Assembly (NCBI GenBank): GCA_009777725.1
Contig: WRLG01000007.1
Span: 43,071 to 107,070 of the forward strand
Source: Oscillospiraceae bacterium
GTDB taxonomy: Bacteria > Bacillota > Clostridia > Oscillospirales > Ruminococcaceae
Reading direction: 5' to 3'
Length of the DNA: 64,000 nt
Numbering within the stretch: the first letter of the stretch is position 1; each line of letters opens with the position of its first letter. Positions 1 through 7,818 of the stretch are shown one piece after another. Made by a program: the position numbers and the translations under genes. The notes under the pieces are model-generated. The model had not been told where the DNA came from. It ran no database searches and saw only the letters and a program-made list of their open reading frames with translations.

Positions 1-1
1 C

Positions 2-1141
2 GGGGTTATCAACAATCATTTAGGCAGCTGCTCTACAGTTATTTGGGATTTATTGAATAAAGAGGGTTTTGATTTTAAGAAATACCCCGATATTTCAACC
101 GCGCTTTATTACGGCTCATACACGGATACAAGCGGCTTTGAGGAAATTGCCCACCCATTGGATAAAGATATGCGTGACGGTTTAAAATTCAGCCAGCACA
201 TCGTTAAAAGGCTGAGAAACAACAACTTATCTTTATCAGAGCTGGAGATTGCGGGGGAGGCTTTCAGCCGAAATACAGTAAACAAAGCGTTAGGTTACGC
301 AATCTTTCAAGCCGCCCCTTGCGACCCGAATATTTTAGGATTTATAAGTGACCTTGCGCTGCAAACCGAGGGCGTTGACGTGTGCACGGTTTATAATGAA
401 AATAACGACGGCTATAAACTTTCTATGCGCTCTTGCATAAGGGAGGTTATGGCGAATGATTATGCGCGGTTTTTAACCGAGGGTGTCGGTAACGGCGGCG
501 GACATAAGCAAAAGGCGGGGGGCTTTATCAGCAAAGCCGCTATTGCACAAAAAGAGCTTTCCATATCGGAATATATGGAGCGGCGCACGGAAGAATATTT
601 CGGCAGTTATGATGTTATAATGGCTTCTGACCATGACTTGAAAATTTCCGAAATGAAAAAATTCAAAAAGAAAAAACGCCCGGTTTATTATGCGAAAACC
701 GCCGATATTTTCAAGAAAGAAACGCCGCTCACAATCAGGACGCTTGAAGGCGATGCCGAAGTTGAATCATCAGATGATATTTATTTGATGATTGGCATAG
801 AGGGCGAAGTTTACCCGATAAAATCGGAGAAATTCTACCGAAGCTATCGGGTTTTAGATGTTGCTCATGATTATAATTTTGAATACCCGCCCTCTGTGAT
901 TAACAGAATATCTACAGAATCGGTAAAGATTATGGGGTTTGCAAAGCCCTGCATTTCAACGGGAGATGTTTATATATACGCCGCCCCGCTCACACGAAAC
1001 ACCAAAGTTTTCACAATCTGGAATGAAGATGAATATATGGCGGGCAGACCGGGTGATTACGTCGCTGTCCGCGCGGACGACCATCATGATGTTTATATTA
1101 TTAGGGGGGATATATTTAGCGGGACTTACGGGGAGGTGTAG
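2..1141 (+). CDS. DHH-family phosphoesterase, 5'-truncated by window edge
   Basis: The reading frame is open from base 2, so the ATG at 53 in the ORF track is internal and the true start lies outside the window. The upstream in-frame residues include a NNHLGSCST stretch like the DHH-domain region that precedes the substrate-binding half, and GGGHKQKAGG near residue 150 is the DHHA1 glycine/His motif of RecJ/nanoRNase-like phosphoesterases, which hydrolyse phosphodiesters using Mn2+. About 200 residues follow DHHA1, ending in a PGDYVAV...DVYII segment that I do not recognise; this tail is longer than in plain nanoRNases. It converges tail to tail with the next gene, one base apart. Family is fairly sure, substrate unknown. 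Confidence 0.75.
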   Translation, partial: GVINNHLGSCSTVIWDLLNKEGFDFKKYPDISTALYYGSYTDTSGFEEIAHPLDKDMRDGLKFSQHIVKRLRNNNLSLSELEIAGEAFSRNTVNKALGYAIFQAAPCDPNILGFISDLALQTEGVDVCTVYNENNDGYKLSMRSCIREVMANDYARFLTEGVGNGGGHKQKAGGFISKAAIAQKELSISEYMERRTEEYFGSYDVIMASDHDLKISEMKKFKKKKRPVYYAKTADIFKKETPLTIRTLEGDAEVESSDDIYLMIGIEGEVYPIKSEKFYRSYRVLDVAHDYNFEYPPSVINRISTESVKIMGFAKPCISTGDVYIYAAPLTRNTKVFTIWNEDEYMAGRPGDYVAVRADDHHDVYIIRGDIFSGTYGEV

Positions 1142-1142
1142 A

Positions 1143-2174
1143 CTAGGTAGTTGACCACGCCCCCGCATTACCCGCTGCGGGTAATGTTTTTGAAAATTCT
1201 TTCACGCAAGAGCCGTTTTCATATACCCTAATGGTTGCGCTGTTAGTGTCGGGATTCTTTAAGCAAGTTACTATTCTGCCTTCGCTGTCGATAACGGCAT
1301 CAAAGCTTTCATAGATGAATTGATTGCCGTAGTTGGTTTTGGTTTTTGTTTTGCTGAATTTGCCGTCTGCAAATGTGACTATTTCTTCCGTTGCGGGCAC
1401 TTGCCTGTTTCCGAGCGCATTTAGCCCGGGCATGTTCCGCCAGATTATTTTATCGCCGTATGCGCGGGGAAAGCTAACGTCGTCTTTTTGCTCGATGTTC
1501 GTTTTCCCTGTTTTCAGTTCAACCGTTCCGTAGTAATTCACGGACGTGCCGTATGTTGTGCTGCCGGTTCTAACCGGCTCACCCATTCCCTTGGCGTAAA
1601 ACGCCGCATAGTCGCCTGTCAAAGCAATTCCTTGAAAGTTATTAGGTTTTTCATTGTTTAAATCCATTAATAATATTTTGCCTTTCGCGCTGAAATCGGT
1701 AAGATACAGCTTAGAATCCACGGCGTAGCAAACCCTGCCGTCCGTTACGTCAATCAAAGACGGGTCTTTTACTAAAGATGAAAAGTCATATGAAGCTGTG
1801 TTTTTAAGATTTTTGTCAAGCACCGTGCATTTTACGCCCGTGCTTCTGATGCCGTTCAGCTCAGCGTATAACAGATAGACGGATTCGTCAGTGACCTTAG
1901 CCTTTAAACTCGCCGCGTTGGCGGGCAGAGCATAAGACGCCCTAATGTTGTTATCTTTATCAGCTTTGAAAAAATAACCCGCTGAACCCTGCCTTTTGTA
2001 ACCCTCGTAATACACGTTGCCCTCATCATCAGTTGCGCGAACAAAAACAGTAGCCAAATCCGAAAATTTCAAACCGACTGCCTCATCGGATAATTCCGCC
2101 GAAGCGTTTATGCCTAACATACCGCTCAATATAACGGCGGCTAATATAATTGCAAGTTTTTTAATCATGTTCAT
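1143..2174 (-). CDS. Secreted protein of unknown function
   Basis: The ORF-track start at 2261 lies in repeat DNA. The better start is the ATG at 2174 (or 2168), preceded by GAAAGG, which gives a clean signal peptide: two lysines, a hydrophobic run and cleavage near ASA/E. The roughly 315-residue exported part has recurring short YxxGYK, VYLLYAE and KLYLTDFS strands suggestive of beta-propeller-like blades, but I recognise no family. It stands alone, convergent with the DHH gene, with palindromic repeats upstream. An exported sensor-like or surface protein is possible; the function is unknown. Confidence 0.6.
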   Translation of the reverse strand: MNMIKKLAIILAAVILSGMLGINASAELSDEAVGLKFSDLATVFVRATDDEGNVYYEGYKRQGSAGYFFKADKDNNIRASYALPANAASLKAKVTDESVYLLYAELNGIRSTGVKCTVLDKNLKNTASYDFSSLVKDPSLIDVTDGRVCYAVDSKLYLTDFSAKGKILLMDLNNEKPNNFQGIALTGDYAAFYAKGMGEPVRTGSTTYGTSVNYYGTVELKTGKTNIEQKDDVSFPRAYGDKIIWRNMPGLNALGNRQVPATEEIVTFADGKFSKTKTKTNYGNQFIYESFDAVIDSEGRIVTCLKNPDTNSATIRVYENGSCVKEFSKTLPAAGNAGAWSTT

Positions 2175-2223
2175 TATTCCTTTCTTTCTCACATCAAAAA
2201 AATTATATAACCCAATAGGGGTT

Positions 2224-2333
2224 GTAGGGGACGGGCTTGCCCGTCCCTCGGGGTGAAACACTATGACAAAATTTTATGCCACATGCCGCAAGTGAAGCGC
2301 GTTCTCACGGGACAGGCAAGCCTGTCCCCTACA
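2224..2333. repeat. Pair of GTAGGGG-type palindromic repeats
   Basis: Two short palindromes face each other: GTAGGGGACGGGCTTGCC followed by its complement at 2224-2248, and the reverse orientation ending in GTCCCCTAC at 2309-2333. Related units occur near 26.04, 47.71-47.87 and 63.80 kb. They lie between genes, are self-complementary and have no coding potential. They look like a REP-like, non-autonomous dispersed family. Confidence 0.7.
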
Positions 2334-2356
2334 ATATAATTGTCAATTATCAATTA

Positions 2357-3514
2357 TCAATTGTCAATTGTAATTGTTTCCACCTGCTCGGGGTCGATTA
2401 CAACGTCAATGTTGAAAGTCACTGTCAGCGATTCGGGTGATGTTGTTGAACTCTTGAGTTTCATTCCGTTTACGCTTCCGTCTTTCATGATGAGAACGGC
2501 TTTTGTATCTGCTAAGTTTAGCGGTATAGCTTCGATTTCGGCGGGAGAATCCAAATCAGCAGAGAATGTCACGTTATAAGGCGACACTTCAATGTCTTTC
2601 ACAAATACATCCAATCCGCCCAAGCTTATATTTTTATTTATGTTAATCATGCGGGTAAGGCTTTCAAAATTAAGCGGTGCTGTAAAGCTCCAATGTCCGT
2701 CCGAGATAATATCGGGGCTGTTTTTATAATCAAGCCAATAAGCCTCGTCAAAATACATGTAATCCAAATCGAGATACAGGTTTTTTCCGATAAGGGATTC
2801 CTTTTCCGTATTGGATACGCGTACATCAATCACAAATGCCGCTTTGCCGTTTTCTTCGGCAATTACTTCATAATTCATGCCCGTGCTCTGGCTTGTTCCC
2901 CAACCGTCTCCCGGTTGAGCTTTGGGCGACAGCAGCCATATGTCATAGGGCGGCGGCGTGTCATCATCGGCATATCTTAATTCCCCCAAAGTATCGTCGG
3001 TTCGCATTTTTATATTGCCGAATCGGAAATCTTCGAGTGACCTGCCGGAAGGGTCGTATACGTCAAGCAGGATTTTCAAGCTTTGACCATCGCCTACTAC
3101 GCCGCGAAGGGTTACGTCAATGCCGCCGCTTGATACTGTTTGGTTTACGGCAGACCCCGTTGCGTCAACAATCGGCGACATGGAGGATAAAGGAGCGATT
3201 CCCCCATCGGGCGACTGCTCATTTAAAATCCCGCGGAAAGCATCGCTCGCGCTTAAATAATACGCGGCGACCGTAATCCCCATTGCCATGACGGCGGCGC
3301 AGACTGCCGCCGCCAATACAGCGGGGCGTTTTACTAAGCGTATTCTGCTTTTAGTAAAGCTAAAACCATCGTTAAATTCCTCGTTCACGCCCTCGCTCAA
3401 AGCGATTTTGCTTGAAACAAGCTCGTAGACCCTGTCCGCGCTCACATTCTCCCGCGCGGGATTTTCATAGACAACACTGAATTTATCAAACTGCTTTAAA
3501 AACGACATATTCAT
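2357..3514 (-). CDS. DUF4179-type anti-sigma factor, membrane-anchored
   Basis: Likely holds the adjacent ECF sigma factor inactive at the membrane until an envelope signal arrives. The N-terminal ~60 residues are cytoplasmic and helical. One membrane segment follows (AVLAAAVCAAVMAMGITVAAYYL), then an extracellular region of about 290 residues typical of DUF4179 proteins. The start at 3514 is preferred over 3532 because AAAGGGG lies 8 bases before it; this leaves a 29-base overlap with the sigma gene and suggests translational coupling. The 3' end runs into an AT-rich TTGTCAATTATCAATT-type repeat, so the last codons are built from repeat DNA. Confidence 0.75.
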   Translation of the reverse strand: MNMSFLKQFDKFSVVYENPARENVSADRVYELVSSKIALSEGVNEEFNDGFSFTKSRIRLVKRPAVLAAAVCAAVMAMGITVAAYYLSASDAFRGILNEQSPDGGIAPLSSMSPIVDATGSAVNQTVSSGGIDVTLRGVVGDGQSLKILLDVYDPSGRSLEDFRFGNIKMRTDDTLGELRYADDDTPPPYDIWLLSPKAQPGDGWGTSQSTGMNYEVIAEENGKAAFVIDVRVSNTEKESLIGKNLYLDLDYMYFDEAYWLDYKNSPDIISDGHWSFTAPLNFESLTRMININKNISLGGLDVFVKDIEVSPYNVTFSADLDSPAEIEAIPLNLADTKAVLIMKDGSVNGMKLKSSTTSPESLTVTFNIDVVIDPEQVETITIDN

Positions 3515-4046
3515 TATAGTTACCCCTTTCATCTAATGCCTTTCTAAGGCTTTTTCTGCCGCGGTATAACCGCGCTTTTACTTTGGATTCGCTTAACCCG
3601 ACAGCCGCCGCAATCTCTTTATCCGTCTCAAACATAAACAGCTTGCGGGTAAAAATCTCCCTGTTTACGGGGGACATTTTCATTATAAGGCTTTGCAGCT
3701 TATCAATAAACTCGCTGTCAATAACCGACATCTCCATATCCTCATCCGAGATGATTTCTATTTCATCTGTTGAGTAGCTTTGATTTTTGAGCCGATTATA
3801 GCGGTCAATCGCATTGTTTCTTGCCGTACAGATAAGGTAGCCCTTTATCCCCTCCGGCTTTTCAAGCTTATGCAAGGTTTTCCACATGCTGATAAACGCA
3901 TCGGCGACACATTCCTCGACATCCTGCGGATTTTTAAGTATACGCGAAGCAACAGCGGTCAGCAGTCCCGTATACCGATTTATCAATTCCCGCAACCCCA
4001 TAGACGGGTTGCTCGTCAGCAGTTCCAACATCTGTTCATCATTCAA
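3486..4046 (-). CDS. ECF RNA polymerase sigma factor
   Basis: A 186-residue sigma-70 family protein with region 2 (VEECVADAFISMWKTL and the YLICTARNNAIDRY helix) and region 4 (PVNREIFTRKLF, then the KEIAAAVGLSESKVKARLYRGRKSLRK helix-turn-helix). It directs RNA polymerase to a small regulon, usually including its own operon. The start is TTG at 4046 with AGGAG eight bases upstream; no ATG in frame is equally placed. It overlaps the downstream anti-sigma gene, the standard pairing. Its target promoter could not be defined from this window. Confidence 0.9.
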   Translation of the reverse strand: MNDEQMLELLTSNPSMGLRELINRYTGLLTAVASRILKNPQDVEECVADAFISMWKTLHKLEKPEGIKGYLICTARNNAIDRYNRLKNQSYSTDEIEIISDEDMEMSVIDSEFIDKLQSLIMKMSPVNREIFTRKLFMFETDKEIAAAVGLSESKVKARLYRGRKSLRKALDERGNYNEYVVFKAV

Positions 4047-4144
4047 TCATATCACTCCTATTTTCAATTAAAAAGTACTTTCACTTATTAAGACCTGTTC
4101 AGAGGCGGTAAAGACACGCTTACTTATGTAAACATTCTGTGAAC

Positions 4145-4181
4145 AAAAAAAAAAATACGCCTGCACCCCGCAGACGTATTT
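4145..4181 (-). terminator. Intrinsic terminator after the deaminase gene
   Basis: Read on the minus strand, AAATACGTCTGC, a GGGGT loop and GCAGGCGTATTT form a stem followed by a run of about 11 T. It ends the salvage operon before the sigma-factor gene. Confidence 0.85.
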
Positions 4182-4194
4182 ACGCTCTATATGC

Positions 4195-5466
4195 TCATCT
4201 CATTCTTGCAATAATCTCATTTGCCTTAGCATAAACCAAATCACTGTCTTTGGCAGAGAAGTTGCCGTTTTCATATAAAACCCTGCCGTTTACCATGGTT
4301 AAGGCGACATTTTGCTTAGAACCTGCGTATACTATATTCTTGACTATGTTGTTAAGCGGCTGCATATTCGGCTGGTTTAGGTCTATGACCGTAAGGTCGG
4401 CTTTTTTGCCCTCGGCTATAGTGTCACAATCGTCAAGACCTATGGCAAGCGCGCCACCTTTACACGCCGCTTCGAGAACCTGAACCGCAGACATTGAAGC
4501 CGCATCTTGAAGCAAAATTTTCTGCAAAACTGCGGCAAGATACATCTCCCTAAACATATCAAGCGCGTTATTGCTTGCCGCTCCGTCCGTCCCTATCGCG
4601 ATATTTATGCCTAAATCCAGCATCTTAGCGAGCGGTGCGATTCCGCTTGCGAGTTTGCAGTTTGAGGCGGGGTTCGTAACCGCCCAAAGTCCGCGCCGCT
4701 TGAAGATGTCAAGGTCATTACCCGTCATATGAACGCAATGGAAGCCGCCGCCGCCGTATTCATACAGTCCTACGCTCTCAAAAAGCTCAGTCGGGGTCAT
4801 TCCGCCGTGCCGCTCCTTACAGCCCTCAACCTCAAGCGCCGTCTCTGAATTATGGGCGAAAACAGGGGCTTTGTAAGCTTTTGCCATCTCCGCGATTTCT
4901 TCCATAAGCTTAACATCATTAGTATATTCAGCATGAAACCCAAGTTTGTAAGCGACAAGGGGGTCGTAATTATTATACTCTTCGTAATATTCTCTCAAAA
5001 TTTTAGGAGTTGTCCCGAAATTATTCACAGAGCCGCACATAGTGAGCCGAAATCCCACATCCTTAGCCGCCGCCGCGACGGCTTGCGGCTCAAAATACAT
5101 ATCAAAGCAAGCCGATATTCCCGAGCTTAAATATTCCATAAACGCAAGGCGCGAAAGCCAGTAAATATCATCGCCCGTAAGCTTCGCTTCCATTGGGAAA
5201 ACCTGCTCATGAAGCCATTCGTGAAGCGGCAGGTCATCGGCATAGGAGCGCAGAAAGGTCATAGCCGAGTGGGAGTGGGCATTTTTGAACGCAGGGATTA
5301 TAAGATTGCCCTTTAAGTCAATTTCACGTTCAAAAGTTACGTTTTCCGGCACAGGCTTTGCCTCTCCGACATATGAAATGCTGTCACCGTCCGTCCAAAC
5401 CTCGCCTTGTGTGATGTCTGTGTTATTCATTGTTAGGATTTTTGCGTTGTAAAATTTTGTACTCAT
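4195..5466 (-). CDS. mtaD: 5-methylthioadenosine/S-adenosylhomocysteine deaminase-like amidohydrolase
   Basis: A 423-residue metal-dependent amidohydrolase of the TrzN/MtaD group that deaminates adenosine-type nucleosides such as MTA or SAH to inosine derivatives. Visible metal and catalytic residues are the HSH pair near 64/66, H178 (HAEYT), H205 (FAHNSETA), H243/H246 (HCVHMT) and D294 (GTDGAASNN), with the NPASN signature. Length fits the family. It lies 73 bp downstream of a purine nucleoside phosphorylase, which would cleave the inosine product, so a nucleoside-salvage pair is likely. Exact substrate preference (MTA, SAH, adenosine) cannot be read from sequence. Confidence 0.85.
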   Translation of the reverse strand: MSTKFYNAKILTMNNTDITQGEVWTDGDSISYVGEAKPVPENVTFEREIDLKGNLIIPAFKNAHSHSAMTFLRSYADDLPLHEWLHEQVFPMEAKLTGDDIYWLSRLAFMEYLSSGISACFDMYFEPQAVAAAAKDVGFRLTMCGSVNNFGTTPKILREYYEEYNNYDPLVAYKLGFHAEYTNDVKLMEEIAEMAKAYKAPVFAHNSETALEVEGCKERHGGMTPTELFESVGLYEYGGGGFHCVHMTGNDLDIFKRRGLWAVTNPASNCKLASGIAPLAKMLDLGINIAIGTDGAASNNALDMFREMYLAAVLQKILLQDAASMSAVQVLEAACKGGALAIGLDDCDTIAEGKKADLTVIDLNQPNMQPLNNIVKNIVYAGSKQNVALTMVNGRVLYENGNFSAKDSDLVYAKANEIIARMR

Positions 5467-5539
5467 TGTATATTATTCTCCTTTTATTACATTTAATCGT
5501 TCATAAATATACAATTAGTATATTTACATATAGTTTATA

Positions 5540-6367
5540 CTAATTTCCCCCAAACCCCAATATCGAATCCGTCAAAAGCCTCTTGAAACGCGGGGCGGCT
5601 TTGTCGGCGGTTTCTTGTACCTCATCGTGAGTTAAAGGGCTGTCGGTTATGCCGCAGGCTAAGTTTGAAATGCAGGATACCCCGACCACTCTCATTCCCG
5701 CGTGATTTGCAACGATTGCCTCGCAAGCGGTTGACATACCGACCGCATCCGCGCCTAACACTCTCGCCATGCGAATCTCAGCGGGTGATTCAAAATTAGG
5801 TCCCGTCAACTGCATATAAACGCCCTCTCTAAGCGGAATGTCCGCTTTTTTTGCGGCGTTTCTTACAATTTCGCGCAGTTCCCTGTCATATATATTACTC
5901 ATATCGGGGAAACGAGTGCCCAATTCATCAATATTAGCCCCGATAAGCGGCGACCTGACCATGCAGATTTGGTCTGAAATAAGCATAAAATCGCCTGCAT
6001 TAAAATCGAAATGAACGCCCCCCGCGGCGTTAGTCAAAAACAATTTTTCCGCCCCCATAAGCTTCATAAGGCGTATGGGGAGCACAACGTCTTCCATCGG
6101 ATACCCCTCGTAAAAATGCACCCGTCCCTGCATAATCACAACCTTAACCGCCCCGACATAACCGAAAACAAACCGCCCCTTATGACCTATAATCGTAGAA
6201 ACGGGGAAGCCGTCAATTTCGGAATAGTCAAGGGTAGCTTCAACCTTGATAGTATCCGCATAATCCCCCAGCCCCGAACCCAGCACCAACGCGACCTCCG
6301 GCTCAAAGCTTACCTTTTCCTTTACTTGGCTAAGGCATTTTTGCAGTCTTTCATATTGTTTGTTCAT
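5540..6367 (-). CDS. punA: Purine nucleoside phosphorylase (trimeric, class I)
   Basis: Phosphorolysis of purine (deoxy)nucleosides to base plus ribose-1-phosphate. The 275-residue protein shows the family motifs in order: GSGLG, GHKGR, MQGRVHFYEGY, TNAAGG, TGPNFESPAEIR, GADAVGMSTACE and SNLACGI. The Asn in SNLACGI fits the guanine/hypoxanthine-type enzymes. It sits between RNase HI upstream and the MtaD-like deaminase downstream on the same strand, which suggests co-transcribed salvage of nucleosides. PunA/XapA-type naming is uncertain, enzyme class is not. Confidence 0.92.
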   Translation of the reverse strand: MNKQYERLQKCLSQVKEKVSFEPEVALVLGSGLGDYADTIKVEATLDYSEIDGFPVSTIIGHKGRFVFGYVGAVKVVIMQGRVHFYEGYPMEDVVLPIRLMKLMGAEKLFLTNAAGGVHFDFNAGDFMLISDQICMVRSPLIGANIDELGTRFPDMSNIYDRELREIVRNAAKKADIPLREGVYMQLTGPNFESPAEIRMARVLGADAVGMSTACEAIVANHAGMRVVGVSCISNLACGITDSPLTHDEVQETADKAAPRFKRLLTDSILGFGGN

Positions 6368-6394
6368 AAAAAAGCTCCTTTATTTACTTTATTT

Positions 6395-6835
6395 TTATTT
6401 AGAAAACTGATTCCTCTGAGCAACCGCCAGCCTATCACAAAGTTCATTTTCCGGGTGCCCCGCGTGTCCTTTAACCCAGACGAATTTGACATTATGCGTA
6501 TCGAGCAGGTCTAGGAGCTTTTCCCAAAGGTCAGCGTTAAGCGCGGGCTTTTTGTCGGATTTGAGCCATCCGTTTTTGCGCCAGCTTCGCGCCCAGCCTT
6601 TTGTAACGCTGTCAACTATATATTTGCTGTCGGTAGTAAGCTTCACTTCGCAATTAGGGCGGTTCAAAGCGGAAAGTGCCTCTATTACGCCGGTAAGCTC
6701 CATGCGGTTATTGGTAGTCATAGCCTCCCCGCCGGATAATTCTTTTTTATGCTCCCCGAAGCGCAAAAACGCGCCCCACCCGCCGGGTCCCGGATTGCCC
6801 GAGCAAGCCCCATCGGTAAAAATTTCAACAATCAA
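6395..6835 (-). CDS. rnhA: Ribonuclease HI
   Basis: Cleaves the RNA strand of RNA-DNA hybrids. The carboxylate set is visible: D in [18 protein letters not shown] in NRMELTG, D in TTDSKY and D in NELCDRLA, together with the GHAGHPEN loop. The ORF-track start (TTG at 6853) would put the GGAGG ribosome-binding site inside the gene. The TTG at 6835 lies seven bases after that GGAGG and gives the usual short N-terminus MIVEIFTDG, so 146 residues is preferred. It sits 27 bp upstream of the nucleoside phosphorylase and 24 bp after the TIM-barrel gene, in one minus-strand operon. Confidence 0.92.
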   Translation of the reverse strand: MIVEIFTDGACSGNPGPGGWGAFLRFGEHKKELSGGEAMTTNNRMELTGVIEALSALNRPNCEVKLTTDSKYIVDSVTKGWARSWRKNGWLKSDKKPALNADLWEKLLDLLDTHNVKFVWVKGHAGHPENELCDRLAVAQRNQFSK

Positions 6836-6859
6836 TATAAATCCTCCGCTCAAATCATG

Positions 6860-7648
6860 TTAACGGCAGTTCTCAACCGCCTTTTTAAGTAAGCTGTAAT
6901 TTTGCAGTAAATCTTCCGTATCTTTATAGTTTTGCCGATATAGTTCAAGCATAATATGCCCCGTAAAGCCAACGCTTTTAAGCTCCTTAAACAGTGCCGC
7001 GTTATCATATTCGCCATCGCCGAATTTTAGGCAATCGCCCCGCGCCCCCGAATCCGAAAAATGAACGTGCTTTATATGATTGTCCAGAGCCTTTACAAAT
7101 TCAAGCGGGTCGCCGCCCTCGCGGTGCGCTTGCTTTGTATCAAGCACAAATTTGGCGTTTTCGCCTAAAGCGTCCGCCATCTCCTTTAAAAAAGTCATGC
7201 TCCCCGCCGTACAGCGGCTTACGTTTTCATGCAATACCGAAACGCCGCATGAATACGCCGCCTCCTGCAACCGCATATACCGCTCAAAGTAAAGCTCATT
7301 TTGAATTTTGTTTTCCTTTTTATTTCCGTGGAGGATAAAATAATCCGCCCCGAATTGGTTCATAAACTCAAAAAAACGCTTATAGTAGTCGAGCATGTCA
7401 ATCACCCGCCGCTCATAGTCGGTAAACAGCATCATTGTTTCAACGGCGCATGAAAACGGGTGCACGGCAACCACGTCAACGCCGTATTCGCGCTTTACCG
7501 CAAGCATTTCGGAAAGGTAAGGGTCGTAAAGCTCGCAGTGCGTATTTACAAAAATTTCCGCAGAGCAAACACCGCCCTCAGCGATTTGTGCAAAGGCTTT
7601 TTCAAGCGGCATAGGGTAGAAGCTTGCAGTTGTTATCCCCGTTTGCAT
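6860..7648 (-). CDS. Sugar phosphate isomerase/epimerase-like TIM-barrel protein
   Basis: A 262-residue member of the xylose isomerase-like (AP endonuclease 2) superfamily. Probable metal ligands are E in HENVSR, D in VLDTKQAH, H in HVHFSDS and E in MLELYRQNY, in the spacing of the family. The substrate is unknown; relatives act as epimerases, isomerases or endonuclease IV-like enzymes. It is the first gene of the minus-strand operon and has its own strong promoter facing away from smc. Start ATG at 7648 follows AAAGGGG. Confidence 0.8.
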   Translation of the reverse strand: MQTGITTASFYPMPLEKAFAQIAEGGVCSAEIFVNTHCELYDPYLSEMLAVKREYGVDVVAVHPFSCAVETMMLFTDYERRVIDMLDYYKRFFEFMNQFGADYFILHGNKKENKIQNELYFERYMRLQEAAYSCGVSVLHENVSRCTAGSMTFLKEMADALGENAKFVLDTKQAHREGGDPLEFVKALDNHIKHVHFSDSGARGDCLKFGDGEYDNAALFKELKSVGFTGHIMLELYRQNYKDTEDLLQNYSLLKKAVENCR

Positions 7649-7669
7649 AAAACATAACCCCTTTTAAAT

Positions 7670-7698
7670 ATTATACCATGTTTTGGGGTGTATGTCAA
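7670..7698 (-). promoter_or_regulatory. Promoter of the isomerase-rnhA-punA-mtaD run
   Basis: On the minus strand TTGACA (7698-7693), a 17-base spacer and TATAAT (7675-7670) match the consensus. The predicted leader is only about 15 nt. It is divergent from the smc promoter. Confidence 0.85.
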
Positions 7699-7752
7699 AT
7701 TCTTTTAGGGACTGTTTATATATAAAAAATATCATTTCAAAAATTTTAACAC

Positions 7753-7781
7753 TTGACATTTTTCGAGGTTTGCAGTATAAT
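7753..7781 (+). promoter_or_regulatory. Promoter of smc
   Basis: TTGACA at 7753-7758, a 17-base spacer and TATAAT at 7776-7781. The ORF track places the smc start on the TTG of this -35 box, which is an artefact. Confidence 0.88.
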
Positions 7782-7818
7782 TAAGTCAGATATTAGGCAG
7801 GTAAGGGCGGTTGCAATC

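Noticed and set aside
7753-7818. ORF-track N-terminal extension of smc
   Set aside because: Its TTG start is the -35 box of the smc promoter; the real start at 7819 has a ribosome-binding site and the family N-terminus.
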